Below are positions 35,644 through 43,915 of a DNA stretch of 64,000 nt, piece after piece. The DNA comes from Methylovulum miyakonense HT12 (GTDB lineage Bacteria > Pseudomonadota > Gammaproteobacteria > Methylococcales > Methylomonadaceae): positions 4,089,901 to 4,153,900 of the forward strand of contig NZ_KB913025.1 of NCBI RefSeq assembly GCF_000384075.1. Direction: 5' to 3'. Under the pieces are notes generated by a model. That model searched no databases, had not been told where the DNA came from, and saw only the letters and a list, made by a program, of their open reading frames with translations. Numbering within the stretch: the first letter of the stretch is position 1; the number at the start of each line of letters is the position of its first letter. A program made the position numbers and the translations under genes.

Positions 35644-37200
35644 TCACCTAACCAACAACTCCGGCCCAAACCAATCCACAATCACATGCCGATAATGTTC
35701 GGCTTTGGCGGTTTGTAAGTGTTCCAGCGGGTTGAGGTTGTCGGTCAGTAAGACGCCATTGCGGTTGTCCACCGGGAACAACCGCTCTTTCAGCCACGCG
35801 GATTGGCTGCCCAGCAAAGTTTTCGCCTCCAAATCTATCGGCTGTTTTTTGGTCGCCAGGAAAATGAAATCATTGAAATCGCGGCCGGGTTCGGAGATGA
35901 ACACGGATTGTTGCGGGAACACTTCGGCTAGGGTTTTGGACACGGCGGCTAAGGCGTTGGCGTGTTCGCCTTGGGCGAAAGCGACAAAATTCAACGCAAG
36001 TATGCCCTGTTCGGAAAGCAAGCCGTGCAATTGCGCTAGGGTTTCCACGGTCAATAAGTGCGACGGTTCGGAACCGCCCGTGAAACAATCGTGGATAATC
36101 AGGTCATAAGGCCCGGTCAAGTGGCGGATTTCATAACGCGCGTCGCCAATGATGGCCTTGCCAGTGGGCTGGTAAGCAAAATAATCGACGGCGGCTTGGG
36201 CGACGGCAGGGTCGATTTCCAAAGTGTCTGTGACGATGTTATAGCGGTCATGCAGGACTTTTGCCATGTGCCCCGCCCCTAGGCCGATGATCAGGGCGCG
36301 GTGCATTTTTTGCGGGGCCAGGGCGGGGATCAAACCCACTATATCCTGATAACTTAAGCGGCTTTGTCCGTCGCTGATGCTGGACGCGCCGATGGTTGAC
36401 GCGTCAGAAGTCAGCAAACGCAAGTCACGGGCTTTTTGGTCAATGACGCGCACCCAACCATAGAGGCTTTCGCGTTCGGATTGGATCTGGAATTGGCTGC
36501 CCCCCGTATAGCGGTGCCCTGCCCCGACAATTTTGGGCAACAAGGCCAGGCCAATGACGGCGATCACGAGGCTAGGCAGGATGGCGACGGAGACTTTGAG
36601 TTTTTTTTGCTCATAAACGGCGATGGCGACCGCCAGGACCAGCAATATGATCCCGGTGCCAATCAAGATTTGCCGTGAACCCAGCAAGGGGAACAGGAAG
36701 AAGCCCAGCACCAAGGTGCCGACCACGCTGCCGACGGTGCTGACGGCGTAAATCGACCCCGCGCTATTGCCCACGCCTTCAAGCTGTGAAGTTGCAAGCT
36801 TAATCGCAAAAGGCCCGACCATGCCAAGCAAGGTCAAACTAGGCGAAAACAGAACCAACGCGCTGACAAACGCCCCGCCACGAAGCCCTAGCGGGTCGGT
36901 GGCCAACAAGACCGTACGGGTCAACAACGGGATCAACAAAGTGAAAATACCAGCCAAGGCGATGATCAGCGATAGGCCTGTGCGTTTTGAGGTGTCCGCC
37001 CAGCGTCCGCCGACAAAATAGCCGATGGCCAGGGCAATCATGGTCACGGCAATCAGCGACGACCAAACGTAAAGGCTGGCCCCGTAAAACGGGGCGATCA
37101 TACGGGTTCCTAGCAGTTCGATCACCATCACGGAGGCTCCCGTGGTGAAGACGGTCAGGAAAAGTCCGGTGCGGTGGAAAAGTTGGGCGCTGTCATTCAT
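35644..37200 (-). CDS. membrane-fused spermidine-synthase-like protein
   Basis: The 518-residue product has an N-terminal half with about six to seven membrane helices (FLTVFTTGASVMVIELLGTR onward) like the MFS-type fused spermidine synthases, and a C-terminal Rossmann domain with ALIIGLGAGHMAKVLHD, VTDTLEIDPAVAQAA and YDLIIHDCFTGGSEPSHL, similar to spermidine synthase. The aspartate that binds the amine in SpeE is at IIHDCF. Fused proteins of this kind are common but their reaction is usually untested; aminopropyl transfer or another SAM-derived reaction near the membrane is possible. Not part of an obvious operon. Confidence 0.78.
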   Translation of the reverse strand: MNDSAQLFHRTGLFLTVFTTGASVMVIELLGTRMIAPFYGASLYVWSSLIAVTMIALAIGYFVGGRWADTSKRTGLSLIIALAGIFTLLIPLLTRTVLLATDPLGLRGGAFVSALVLFSPSLTLLGMVGPFAIKLATSQLEGVGNSAGSIYAVSTVGSVVGTLVLGFFLFPLLGSRQILIGTGIILLVLAVAIAVYEQKKLKVSVAILPSLVIAVIGLALLPKIVGAGHRYTGGSQFQIQSERESLYGWVRVIDQKARDLRLLTSDASTIGASSISDGQSRLSYQDIVGLIPALAPQKMHRALIIGLGAGHMAKVLHDRYNIVTDTLEIDPAVAQAAVDYFAYQPTGKAIIGDARYEIRHLTGPYDLIIHDCFTGGSEPSHLLTVETLAQLHGLLSEQGILALNFVAFAQGEHANALAAVSKTLAEVFPQQSVFISEPGRDFNDFIFLATKKQPIDLEAKTLLGSQSAWLKERLFPVDNRNGVLLTDNLNPLEHLQTAKAEHYRHVIVDWFGPELLVR

Positions 37201-37241
37201 GTCTTTGTATTATTGTTTTTATCTGAAAAATTAAATAATTA

Positions 37242-37344
37242 GGTAGGTCGGGTTAGCGATAGCGTAACCCGACAGCATCCGAACGGCAATCGTTGGGTTA
37301 CGCTATTGCTACCAACAGTAGGCGCATTAGGCGACCCAATCTAC
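37242..37344. repeat. extragenic palindromic repeat, copy C
   Basis: It contains CGGGTTAGCGATAGCGTAAC and, after about 26 bases, GGGTTACGCTATTGC. It is the inverted counterpart of copy A (18926-19025), about 90 percent identical by eye, and lies between the spermidine-synthase-like gene start and the apbE end. Confidence 0.85.
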
Positions 37345-37378
37345 ATAATTGCATAACATCATGATTTTATTTATTAAC

Positions 37379-38284
37379 TTAACGGCATTGGGAGAACAAC
37401 GGGCCACCCGTCCTGCCCTCGACATCAAACCAATAATGCGGCAAACCGAGTGACTCCAGCCATGCCGGGCCCTGGTCTTCTTTGAGCATGGCGATGGTTG
37501 ACGCGCTGCCGGCAATCACGCAGAAATCACTGGCCACGCTGACCGCCGCCAAGTGTTTCACAGGCCAGCCAGTTTTGGGGTTGAGGATATGCCCATAGCG
37601 GCTGCCGCCAATAATTATGCAGCGTTCATAATCACCGCTGCTGGCCAAGGCGCCTTGATGGAGCAATAAGGTGTCCGCCAGGACGTCCTGTTGGCGGGGG
37701 TGGCGGATGCCGATACGCCACGGGCTACCATCGGCACGCGGGCCGATGATTTTGATGTCGCCACCGAGATTGACAATGCCGTGGCGGATGCCTTGTGACT
37801 GGCATAAGGCGGCGGCACGGTCTACGGCGTATTCTTTGACAATGCCGCCAAAATCAATTTCCATCCCCGGCACGGTAAATTCCAATACGGGATTTTGCCA
37901 ACGGATTTTATGCCAACCGATTTTTGCCAACAGGTGTTGTATCGTTTCCTGATCCGGCAATGTGCCCAAATCAAACCGCCATGCCTGCCGCAATATGCCG
38001 GACGTTATGTCAAACAAACCATCACTTTGCTGGTGGCACGTCATCGCGTAATCCAATAACCCGGCCGTTTCGGCATCGACTTCGATGCTGCCGCCTCTCG
38101 CGGCGGCACGGTTGATGGCGGACAAAAAGCTGTCGCTGCGGTAACGGGAATAGCGCGCTTCCAATCGCTGGATGTCGGCGACGGCGGCATCGACAACCTG
38201 TTTGGCTTTGGCCTGTGTTGTGGCAAATAACTGGATTTCACAAGGTGTCCCCATCGCCTTGAAGCCGTGTTGGTAAAATTCCAT
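37379..38284 (-). CDS. apbE: FAD:protein FMN transferase ApbE
   Basis: The 301-residue product shows ApbE motifs: FKAMGTPCEIQLFA at the start, RLEARYSRYRSDSFLSAINR, QSDGLFDITSGILRQAWRF, the metal and FAD region MEIDFGGIVKEYAVDRAAAL, HGIVNLGGDIKIIG and SVASDFCVIAGSASTIAMLK. It covalently attaches FMN to Ser/Thr in target proteins in the periplasm; no lipoprotein signal is seen, so export or another location is open. It is 6 bp after the DUF3570 fusion gene, at the end of the set DUF4266-DUF3570-ApbE, a neighbourhood that I know from other bacteria. This implies that some protein here, or elsewhere, is flavinylated. Confidence 0.92.
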   Translation of the reverse strand: MEFYQHGFKAMGTPCEIQLFATTQAKAKQVVDAAVADIQRLEARYSRYRSDSFLSAINRAAARGGSIEVDAETAGLLDYAMTCHQQSDGLFDITSGILRQAWRFDLGTLPDQETIQHLLAKIGWHKIRWQNPVLEFTVPGMEIDFGGIVKEYAVDRAAALCQSQGIRHGIVNLGGDIKIIGPRADGSPWRIGIRHPRQQDVLADTLLLHQGALASSGDYERCIIIGGSRYGHILNPKTGWPVKHLAAVSVASDFCVIAGSASTIAMLKEDQGPAWLESLGLPHYWFDVEGRTGGPLFSQCR

Positions 38285-38290
38285 TTTGTC

Positions 38291-40987
38291 TTAAAACATC
38301 ACGCTCCAAGTGGCCGATAACGCGCCTTCCCTGTCCAGTTGGTAGCCGTTGACATCGTCTTGCACGGGTTGCAGCCATTCCACGCCTAGGCTGTTGCCTT
38401 GCAAATCGCCGGACGGGACGGTGAAGTTAAGGCCAAACCCGATATCCCAATACCGGCCACCATAGCTGCCGGTGTAATCCATCGGGCCGGTGCTGTAATT
38501 GGCTTTTGAGCCAGGGTTGACGTTCTTGACCAGCACATTATTGCTGACGCCAGAAACGGGTTTGAATTTGCCGTCAATGTCAGCTTGGCCGGTATAAACC
38601 CCACGGACTGAAGCCGACAGCCACGGGGTAAAGTGATAACTTCCCCACGCAGTCCCTTGAAAAATATCACCTAAGGCGTAACCGGAGCCATTTTTATTTT
38701 GCAGGCGGGTGGTGGCATTAAATTGCGCCCCCCACGACCATTGGTTGAGCTTGCCGGTATAAGTCACGCTGGGTTTGAAATCCCAAGTGCCGCTGCCCAG
38801 CTGCATGCCGTAGTGGATATAGCCCCCGTCTTTATGGTGCATAGGCCTCAGCTTAATATCCACATCACCTGTTGGCGCGCTTAAGCCCAAGGTGGCATGG
38901 ACATGATGCCCTTCCTTATCAAACAACTTAAACAGCGCGTACATACCGGTGTCGCCCACCCCGCCTGTGGCATGCGCACTGTGGTCGCCATCGCTGTGCA
39001 CATGATCCTGGAACGGGTTATAGGTGAGCCCGTCCAACATCCGCATGTTCATTTCCATATCCACAAATTGCGGCATCAGCATCAAGTTCAGCCAATCGGT
39101 GGGCGCATACATGATGTCGAGCATGTGCATGTGCATGTCCATCTCGGTCGGTGTCACCCGGCAATTTTTCGTATATCCCGTGAGGCAGGCGTTTTTCCGG
39201 ATGGCTTGGTCGCTGGCCGGATGGGTGCCGTGCAGCATATCGCCTGCTTGCCGGTTGTACATATAACGGTAACCGACCATGACCTCGTTAGTCTTATTCA
39301 GCATGTGGCCAAACATGACACCCGCAGGGCCGTGGCTTCCGGAATGGTGCCCGTGATGGTCATGGGCATGACCGGAAGAGCCGCCACCACTATTTAACGC
39401 CGCCAAGTTGACATTTAACGAGGCATTGGCCTGATAGTAATTAAAATCGCTGTAACGGCCTTCACCGCCACCGTCCATTTTTAATGAACCTGCATGGGTG
39501 TAGTATTCAAACCCCGCTTCAATGCTCACGGCTTTGGATAGTTTTTTACTGATGGCCACGCCACCGCTTAATGCGCCAAAAGCGGACAAGCGTTGGTCAC
39601 TGGAAAAATTGGCGGGCAAATTCTTATTGGGGTTGGTTGATGAATAAGCCTGTTTGGCAATGATATAAGGGTAGTAAAAGTCGGCGGCATCCTGGGAGTA
39701 ATAGCGCACTTTAGGGGTCACCGTCCATGTGGAAGCGATAGGTTGCACCCAGTCCGCCTCAAAAGTATGCGCATTAATGCCCCAGTCATCGTGGAAAAAC
39801 CGGTAATCCAAATGCAGTGCGGCGTCCAATAAACCAATATGCTGGATATAACGGCCACCTACCGAAACCTGGTTGCGCTCATCCGGGCGCTGCTCCAGAA
39901 AAGCGCGCACTTGGCCGACAATCGCATTCGGGTTGGAGAAATCAGTGCCTAGGGTCTTTGGATCGGCAAACACGATGGTGGTGGCCTTGTAAGGGTTTTC
40001 CATGTAACCGGTGCTGCGGGTATAGCCAATGCTGGTTTCAACTAGGGCGGTTTTATTAAGGACTTGCGTCAACCCCAAGCTGGTTCCCCAATCCTGGCGA
40101 TTACCGCGCAAGACGTTAATATTGCCGGATTTTTCAATCTGTTGGTCATAAGCGTCCTTAACCAAATAGATTTCGGCGTCATGGTCGATACGGGCCGCCG
40201 TGTCGCTATTGGTATAACTCAAACCTAGATTTAAGGTGGTCAGTTTCTGGTTAAAATCCCAGCGGCCATTGATGTTACCAAAGCGCGATTCATAGTCGTT
40301 TTCTATAGAGATGCCGCCACCGATATTGACAGCCGCCTCATCCCATTCATAACCTAAGGTAAAATCACCTTGCTTACGTGTTTCAGGCGAAGCCATCGAT
40401 AACACATGTACGGGCAGAAATGTCCGGCCTATCGCTTTTCCTTGCGGATCGACCACAATCGGCACAAATTTTTTATTTAAAAGCATCTGGCCATAGATAT
40501 AAGGCGAGGCTCCGGTGGTGATGGTTTTCCCTGATGGGGTGTCAGCGAGGATGGCACGGTTGCCGTTGGCCGCCAATGGCGAGGTGGTGATGGGCGTGGC
40601 CCCTGACCAAGTGTCCTGAATATAATTAAAGGCAAATTTGATACGGTCAGTCAAACTTATCCTGGCCTTACCCACCACGCTTTCAACTTCAATCGGGTTG
40701 CGGGTGTTTTTGACGTTGTATAACTTGCGCTTGCCTTCCTGATAATGGCTATATTGGAAATTAACCTCATCCTCTTCAGCCGCATGGGCGGCGGGCAATA
40801 TCAGGCCGGGCAATGCTAAGGCCGCAACGGTCAAGGCTTGCAAAGACGGGCTCACAGTTGGCGCAGGCTTGCGTTTACTGGGCGATGGCAAGAAGCCATT
40901 TTTTAAGAAATATCTGACCCTATCAGTAACAGCCACAACCGCCTCCACTGCTAGAACTGCCGGCAGACGCCGCTTCACGGCTGCCAT
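38291..40987 (-). CDS. DUF3570 outer-membrane protein fused to a second His/Met-rich barrel domain
   Basis: From the ATG at 40987 the product has 898 residues, but this start overlaps DUF4266 by 65 bp and a later alternative (GTG near 40937) is possible. A signal peptide ends in LPAAHA; then comes a DUF3570 region (VNFQYSHYQEGKRKLYNV... to about residue 545) of beta-barrel character. A Gly/Ser/His linker (HAHDHHGHHSGSHG) leads to a second domain of about 340 residues with MFGHMLNKTNEVMVGYRYMY, TEMDMHMHMLDIMYAPTDWL, VDMEMNMRMLDGL and HVHSDGDHSAHA, ending in ATWSVMF, an aromatic C-terminus typical of barrels. The His and Met clusters suggest copper binding. DUF3570 proteins are normally about 400 residues, so the doubling is unusual. 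Confidence 0.75.
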   Translation of the reverse strand: MAAVKRRLPAVLAVEAVVAVTDRVRYFLKNGFLPSPSKRKPAPTVSPSLQALTVAALALPGLILPAAHAAEEDEVNFQYSHYQEGKRKLYNVKNTRNPIEVESVVGKARISLTDRIKFAFNYIQDTWSGATPITTSPLAANGNRAILADTPSGKTITTGASPYIYGQMLLNKKFVPIVVDPQGKAIGRTFLPVHVLSMASPETRKQGDFTLGYEWDEAAVNIGGGISIENDYESRFGNINGRWDFNQKLTTLNLGLSYTNSDTAARIDHDAEIYLVKDAYDQQIEKSGNINVLRGNRQDWGTSLGLTQVLNKTALVETSIGYTRSTGYMENPYKATTIVFADPKTLGTDFSNPNAIVGQVRAFLEQRPDERNQVSVGGRYIQHIGLLDAALHLDYRFFHDDWGINAHTFEADWVQPIASTWTVTPKVRYYSQDAADFYYPYIIAKQAYSSTNPNKNLPANFSSDQRLSAFGALSGGVAISKKLSKAVSIEAGFEYYTHAGSLKMDGGGEGRYSDFNYYQANASLNVNLAALNSGGGSSGHAHDHHGHHSGSHGPAGVMFGHMLNKTNEVMVGYRYMYNRQAGDMLHGTHPASDQAIRKNACLTGYTKNCRVTPTEMDMHMHMLDIMYAPTDWLNLMLMPQFVDMEMNMRMLDGLTYNPFQDHVHSDGDHSAHATGGVGDTGMYALFKLFDKEGHHVHATLGLSAPTGDVDIKLRPMHHKDGGYIHYGMQLGSGTWDFKPSVTYTGKLNQWSWGAQFNATTRLQNKNGSGYALGDIFQGTAWGSYHFTPWLSASVRGVYTGQADIDGKFKPVSGVSNNVLVKNVNPGSKANYSTGPMDYTGSYGGRYWDIGFGLNFTVPSGDLQGNSLGVEWLQPVQDDVNGYQLDREGALSATWSVMF

Positions 40988-41147
40988 GGGTATGTTCGCT
41001 TAAAATATCCTGCATGGGGGTGGGCTCAAGAGCCATGGACGGCTTGGCGAGTGTCCCGCGCTGCCAAGGTGACAAGGGCGTGCATCCGGGTAAGCAGCTA
41101 GCCGAAACCGCGGTGGCTATTAGGGTTAACATGAGTTTTCTTGGCAT
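40923..41147 (-). CDS. DUF4266 small lipoprotein with Gly-Cys tail
   Basis: The 74-residue product has a signal peptide with lipobox SCLPGC and a mature part of about 50 residues that keeps the DUF4266 pattern: LSPWQRGTLAKPSM, MQDILSEHTHGSREAASAG and the tail SSGGGCGCY. The conserved LxxHxxxSREAA block and the closing GCGC are the family hallmark; the two cysteines may bind metal or form a disulfide redox pair. It is co-oriented with the TlpA-like gene (33 bp) and overlaps the DUF3570 fusion start. Its Ser-rich SREAASAG could be the site that ApbE modifies, which is speculation. Confidence 0.8.
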   Translation of the reverse strand: MPRKLMLTLIATAVSASCLPGCTPLSPWQRGTLAKPSMALEPTPMQDILSEHTHGSREAASAGSSSSGGGCGCY

Positions 41148-41180
41148 TGTTGCATATCCTTCAAAAACAGTTGGCTAGGC

Positions 41181-41684
41181 CTAATGTCCAGCTACCAGCT
41201 TTTCAACTAAAACCTTCAATTCCCCGGCTTCATCTGCCCGGAAACCCAGATGGATATGGCGGATAATGCCGTTACGGTCAACCAAGTAAGAGGAAGGCAT
41301 CGCTTGCACGGCAAACTGTTTGGCGCATTGTTCCTGGACATCCGAAACCACAGTAAAACTGGCGGGATATTTGGCAAGAAAATCTTGGGCATCGCTGGGG
41401 TTTTCATCCAGATTAATGCCGATGATCTGAAAATCATCACCTTTAAGCCCGTCATGCAAGGTGTTCAAAAAAGGGAATGATTTGGCACAAGGCCCGCACC
41501 AAGATGCCCAAAAATCAATATAAAGCACCTTGCCTTGAAACTGCTTAAGGGTGGTTGTTTTGGCGTCGGATAAGGAATTGAGCTTACAGTCGGGGATAAT
41601 ATCACCCTGCTCTACGGCATGTGCGGTTTGTATAAAAAATATCGCCAAGGCTATACATAGCAGGGTTAAGATAGGTTTATTCAT
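41181..41684 (-). CDS. TlpA-like periplasmic thiol-disulfide oxidoreductase
   Basis: The 167-residue product has a signal peptide (ending QTAHA), a CKLNS segment with an extra Cys, and the thioredoxin active site FWASWCGPCAKSFPF. The cis-proline is in QAMPSSYLVD. The family reduces disulfides in the periplasm for cytochrome c maturation or metal-protein assembly (for example copper-site proteins). It would keep the Cys pair of DUF4266 or the paralogous secreted proteins upstream reduced. An (TTA)8 tract on the plus strand touches its start codon. Confidence 0.88.
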   Translation of the reverse strand: MNKPILTLLCIALAIFFIQTAHAVEQGDIIPDCKLNSLSDAKTTTLKQFQGKVLYIDFWASWCGPCAKSFPFLNTLHDGLKGDDFQIIGINLDENPSDAQDFLAKYPASFTVVSDVQEQCAKQFAVQAMPSSYLVDRNGIIRHIHLGFRADEAGELKVLVEKLVAGH

Positions 41685-41708
41685 TTATTATTATTATTAT
41701 TATTATTA
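41685..41708. repeat. trinucleotide microsatellite directly before the start codon
   Basis: Eight copies of TTA (AAT/TAA on the coding strand) follow the ATG of the thioredoxin gene, where the ribosome-binding site should be. Copy-number changes could change translation. Confidence 0.9.
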
Positions 41709-41776
41709 TTTTTATAAATTAACTAGTTGGCGATAGACAGCCAGGTATTTGCCCATCTATGCACAATGGTTTTGGA

Positions 41777-42280
41777 TTATTGGTTTTGTAGGAATTTGGT
41801 GGCGATTCCTGTCGTTTTACCTGCGCTATTCAGGCAATTGTAATTTAATTGGTAACTTTCCACCCCGGCCGAGGTTTTATTGACCCTAACATCGTACACA
41901 CCATTGCCGCTATTAAAAACCTTGGTAGGCACTTTATTTACGATAATGGTGGTCCACGGGTTGGCCGCCGGGCTGGTCACCGCATCACCATCCACAGCGT
42001 CCGTGGTGTTGGCTGCAAACCGGCCTTTGATAACTTGGGCGCTAACCTTAGGTGCAGCAACCGGTAACAAATCAAGTAACTTTAGTGACAAATGATGGGT
42101 GTCACCGTTGGCATTTTTCGAGCAGGTCACTTGGTAATAGTCGGTTGCACCGCTGGCATTGCCTAACGAGCCATTTTTTATTACCGCCAGGGTGGTGCTG
42201 GCATGGCTGCAAAGCCCCAACAACAAAGCCATTGCAAAAGTATTTTTTAAGACGGTATTTTTAGGGAAACTGGAGTTCAT
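41777..42280 (-). CDS. secreted protein, paralogue of the 42376 gene product
   Basis: The 167-residue product has a signal peptide (MNSSF...TTLA) and a mature part with two cysteines (YYQVTCSKNANGD and YQLNYNCLNSAG). It shares a pattern with the next product: GSLGNASGATDYYQVTC against GTLGYASGSIDQYQIHC, LLPVAAPKVSAQVIKGRFA against TLPVAAPLVSIQIQRANIA, and NTTDAVDGDAVTSPA against NLTDAVDGNATSSPS. They are clear tandem duplicates. No known domain. The conserved cysteines probably form a disulfide, which the TlpA-like protein downstream might handle. The mature N-terminus here is not His. Confidence 0.7.
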   Translation of the reverse strand: MNSSFPKNTVLKNTFAMALLLGLCSHASTTLAVIKNGSLGNASGATDYYQVTCSKNANGDTHHLSLKLLDLLPVAAPKVSAQVIKGRFAANTTDAVDGDAVTSPAANPWTTIIVNKVPTKVFNSGNGVYDVRVNKTSAGVESYQLNYNCLNSAGKTTGIATKFLQNQ

Positions 42281-42375
42281 AAATTTTTCCTCGTATGCTT
42301 GCGTGGCGTTAAAGAATCATTTAACGGCCCTTATTCTGATAGCCATCACTGGATTAGGGCAGTTAGCCGTGCTAA

Positions 42376-42840
42376 CTACTGGTCAGTAAGTATAGGAAAT
42401 TCCGTACCCACATGATCCCCAGAACTGCTTAGGCAATGGAGTTCGACTTTATAATTTTCATTGCCCGCCGCAGTTTTATCAACCGTCAGGATGTAAAAAT
42501 CATTTCCGGTACCGCCACCTTTAAAATTGACGCTGGGGCTGGAAGTGGCGTTGCCATCAACGGCGTCAGTCAGGTTTTTGGCTATATTCGCCCGTTGGAT
42601 TTGGATGCTGACCAAAGGTGCGGCGACAGGCAAAGTATCGCTTACATTGATGTACAAGTGGTCATTGGCGCCATTGCCATCACCGTTGTCAAAACAATGG
42701 ATTTGGTATTGGTCAATCGAGCCGCTGGCGTAACCCAATGTCCCATAAATTTCATGCGCTGAAGCAAGCTGGGTTTGCCCTAATGCCATTAATGACAGCA
42801 ACGCGGACAAAATCGGAGTTGGGGATATTTTTTTCATCAT
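42376..42840 (-). CDS. secreted protein with predicted N-terminal histidine, paralogue of the 41777 gene product
   Basis: The 154-residue product has a signal peptide ending LASA, so the mature protein would start with His (HEIYGTLGYA). An N-terminal His can chelate copper through the amino group and ring as in LPMO, PmoB, CopC and YcnI proteins. Two cysteines (YQIHC, VELHC) are conserved with the paralogue, and a Gly/Asn/Asp stretch (NGDGNGANDHL) may bind a metal. No known domain is recognised. It lies 95 bp upstream of the paralogue and 62 bp downstream of the STN-HEAT gene, on the same strand. Confidence 0.7.
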   Translation of the reverse strand: MMKKISPTPILSALLSLMALGQTQLASAHEIYGTLGYASGSIDQYQIHCFDNGDGNGANDHLYINVSDTLPVAAPLVSIQIQRANIAKNLTDAVDGNATSSPSVNFKGGGTGNDFYILTVDKTAAGNENYKVELHCLSSSGDHVGTEFPILTDQ

Positions 42841-42902
42841 GTTCCTCGTGTTTTAATTATTACCCCTGCAAAGACCTGTACCCAGATAATTGCAGAATAG
42901 TG

Positions 42903-43754
42903 TTAACGGGCCGCCAGTGCTTCCAATTTGGTGGACGCATAAGTGCGGACTGTTTCATCGCTATCATTAAGTGCTTGCTCTAATAAGGCCGGATGCCCAT
43001 CGGCACTATCGACGACCATCAAACGTACTGAAACATCGTTATCTTGTAATGCGGCAGCCAATCCGGCGGCGGCGTCCGCATCGCCATATTTAGCCAAAGC
43101 GGACACGGCCTGCGCCCTCACCTCGGCTGATTTATCCGTTAGTGCGGTTTCGAGCGCATTGCGGATGGCCGGATCGCTTGCCTGCCTCTGTAAAGCCAGT
43201 GTGGCTATGGCCTCGGCACGACGTTCAGGATCGTCAGCTTGTGCCATGTCAAGCAAATGGCCCATATCTGATCCGTCCGGTGTCCGGGCCTGCGGATGAT
43301 CGCCCGTATCGACCGGTGGCTTTACCGTAACCACATCACCAGCACCTCCTTGCCCTGTATCACTCCCCAGCACCCAAGCTTCCACAAGGACATTCCCATG
43401 CGCCATCGCTTTTTCCTGTCCATAACGGAAAACCAGGTTGGCCTTTTTATCAAGCAAACATTCAAGGATTTGCTTGGCGCTTTGCCCCACACAAACCGCA
43501 TTGACAGGCTTGCCAGACAAACCGGAGTAATGCAAGGTAATGCCGGCAGTTTGGGCAATTCCCTCCAGTGCTTTAGGCAATGGGGTTTGCGTAACTTCCA
43601 GCTTCATTTGCTGGGCATTGGCTTGGGTAAGGGCAAATCCGGCCGGTTTACCGTCCGCTAACGTTAACGTCGACGCCAATACACAGCCGCAAATTGCCAA
43701 AATTGGTTTTTTCAATACAGTCAATTCTATTTTGCCTATAAACAAAAACCACAA
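42903..43754 (-). CDS. STN-domain protein with HEAT-like repeats
   Basis: The 283-residue product starts with an uncertain leader (a start at 43754 gives MWFLFIGKIEL; a TTG just before KKPILAICGC is possible) and an export signal. The STN/secretin N-terminal domain covers about residues 50-115: LPKALEGIAQTAGITLHYSG, SAKQILECLLDKKANLVFRY. From about 175 there are HEAT-like helices (DPERRAEAIATLALQRQASD, KSAEVRAQAVSALAKYGDAD, NDVSVRLMVVDSADGHPALL). STN domains feed signals from TonB receptors or secretins; a combination with HEAT repeats suggests a periplasmic scaffold. It is the second gene in the putative copper/redox set. Confidence 0.68.
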   Translation of the reverse strand: MWFLFIGKIELTVLKKPILAICGCVLASTLTLADGKPAGFALTQANAQQMKLEVTQTPLPKALEGIAQTAGITLHYSGLSGKPVNAVCVGQSAKQILECLLDKKANLVFRYGQEKAMAHGNVLVEAWVLGSDTGQGGAGDVVTVKPPVDTGDHPQARTPDGSDMGHLLDMAQADDPERRAEAIATLALQRQASDPAIRNALETALTDKSAEVRAQAVSALAKYGDADAAAGLAAALQDNDVSVRLMVVDSADGHPALLEQALNDSDETVRTYASTKLEALAAR

Positions 43755-43915
43755 ATCCGAAAACTTGTGGTTAGTGACATCCCATGTCGCGTAAAACGGA
43801 TTGAAAGGCAGATATCCATAACGGTTATCTACCTAAAAAACCAATCATTTTACTACTTAAATCAAATAACGTGCCAGTAAGCCTAGGTTTGGCACAGTGT
43901 CACGTTATGATTTTT

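Noticed and set aside
41551-41736. Small plus-strand frame with a run of tyrosines
   Set aside because: The Tyr run is only the TTA microsatellite read on the other strand; the thioredoxin gene is on the minus strand.
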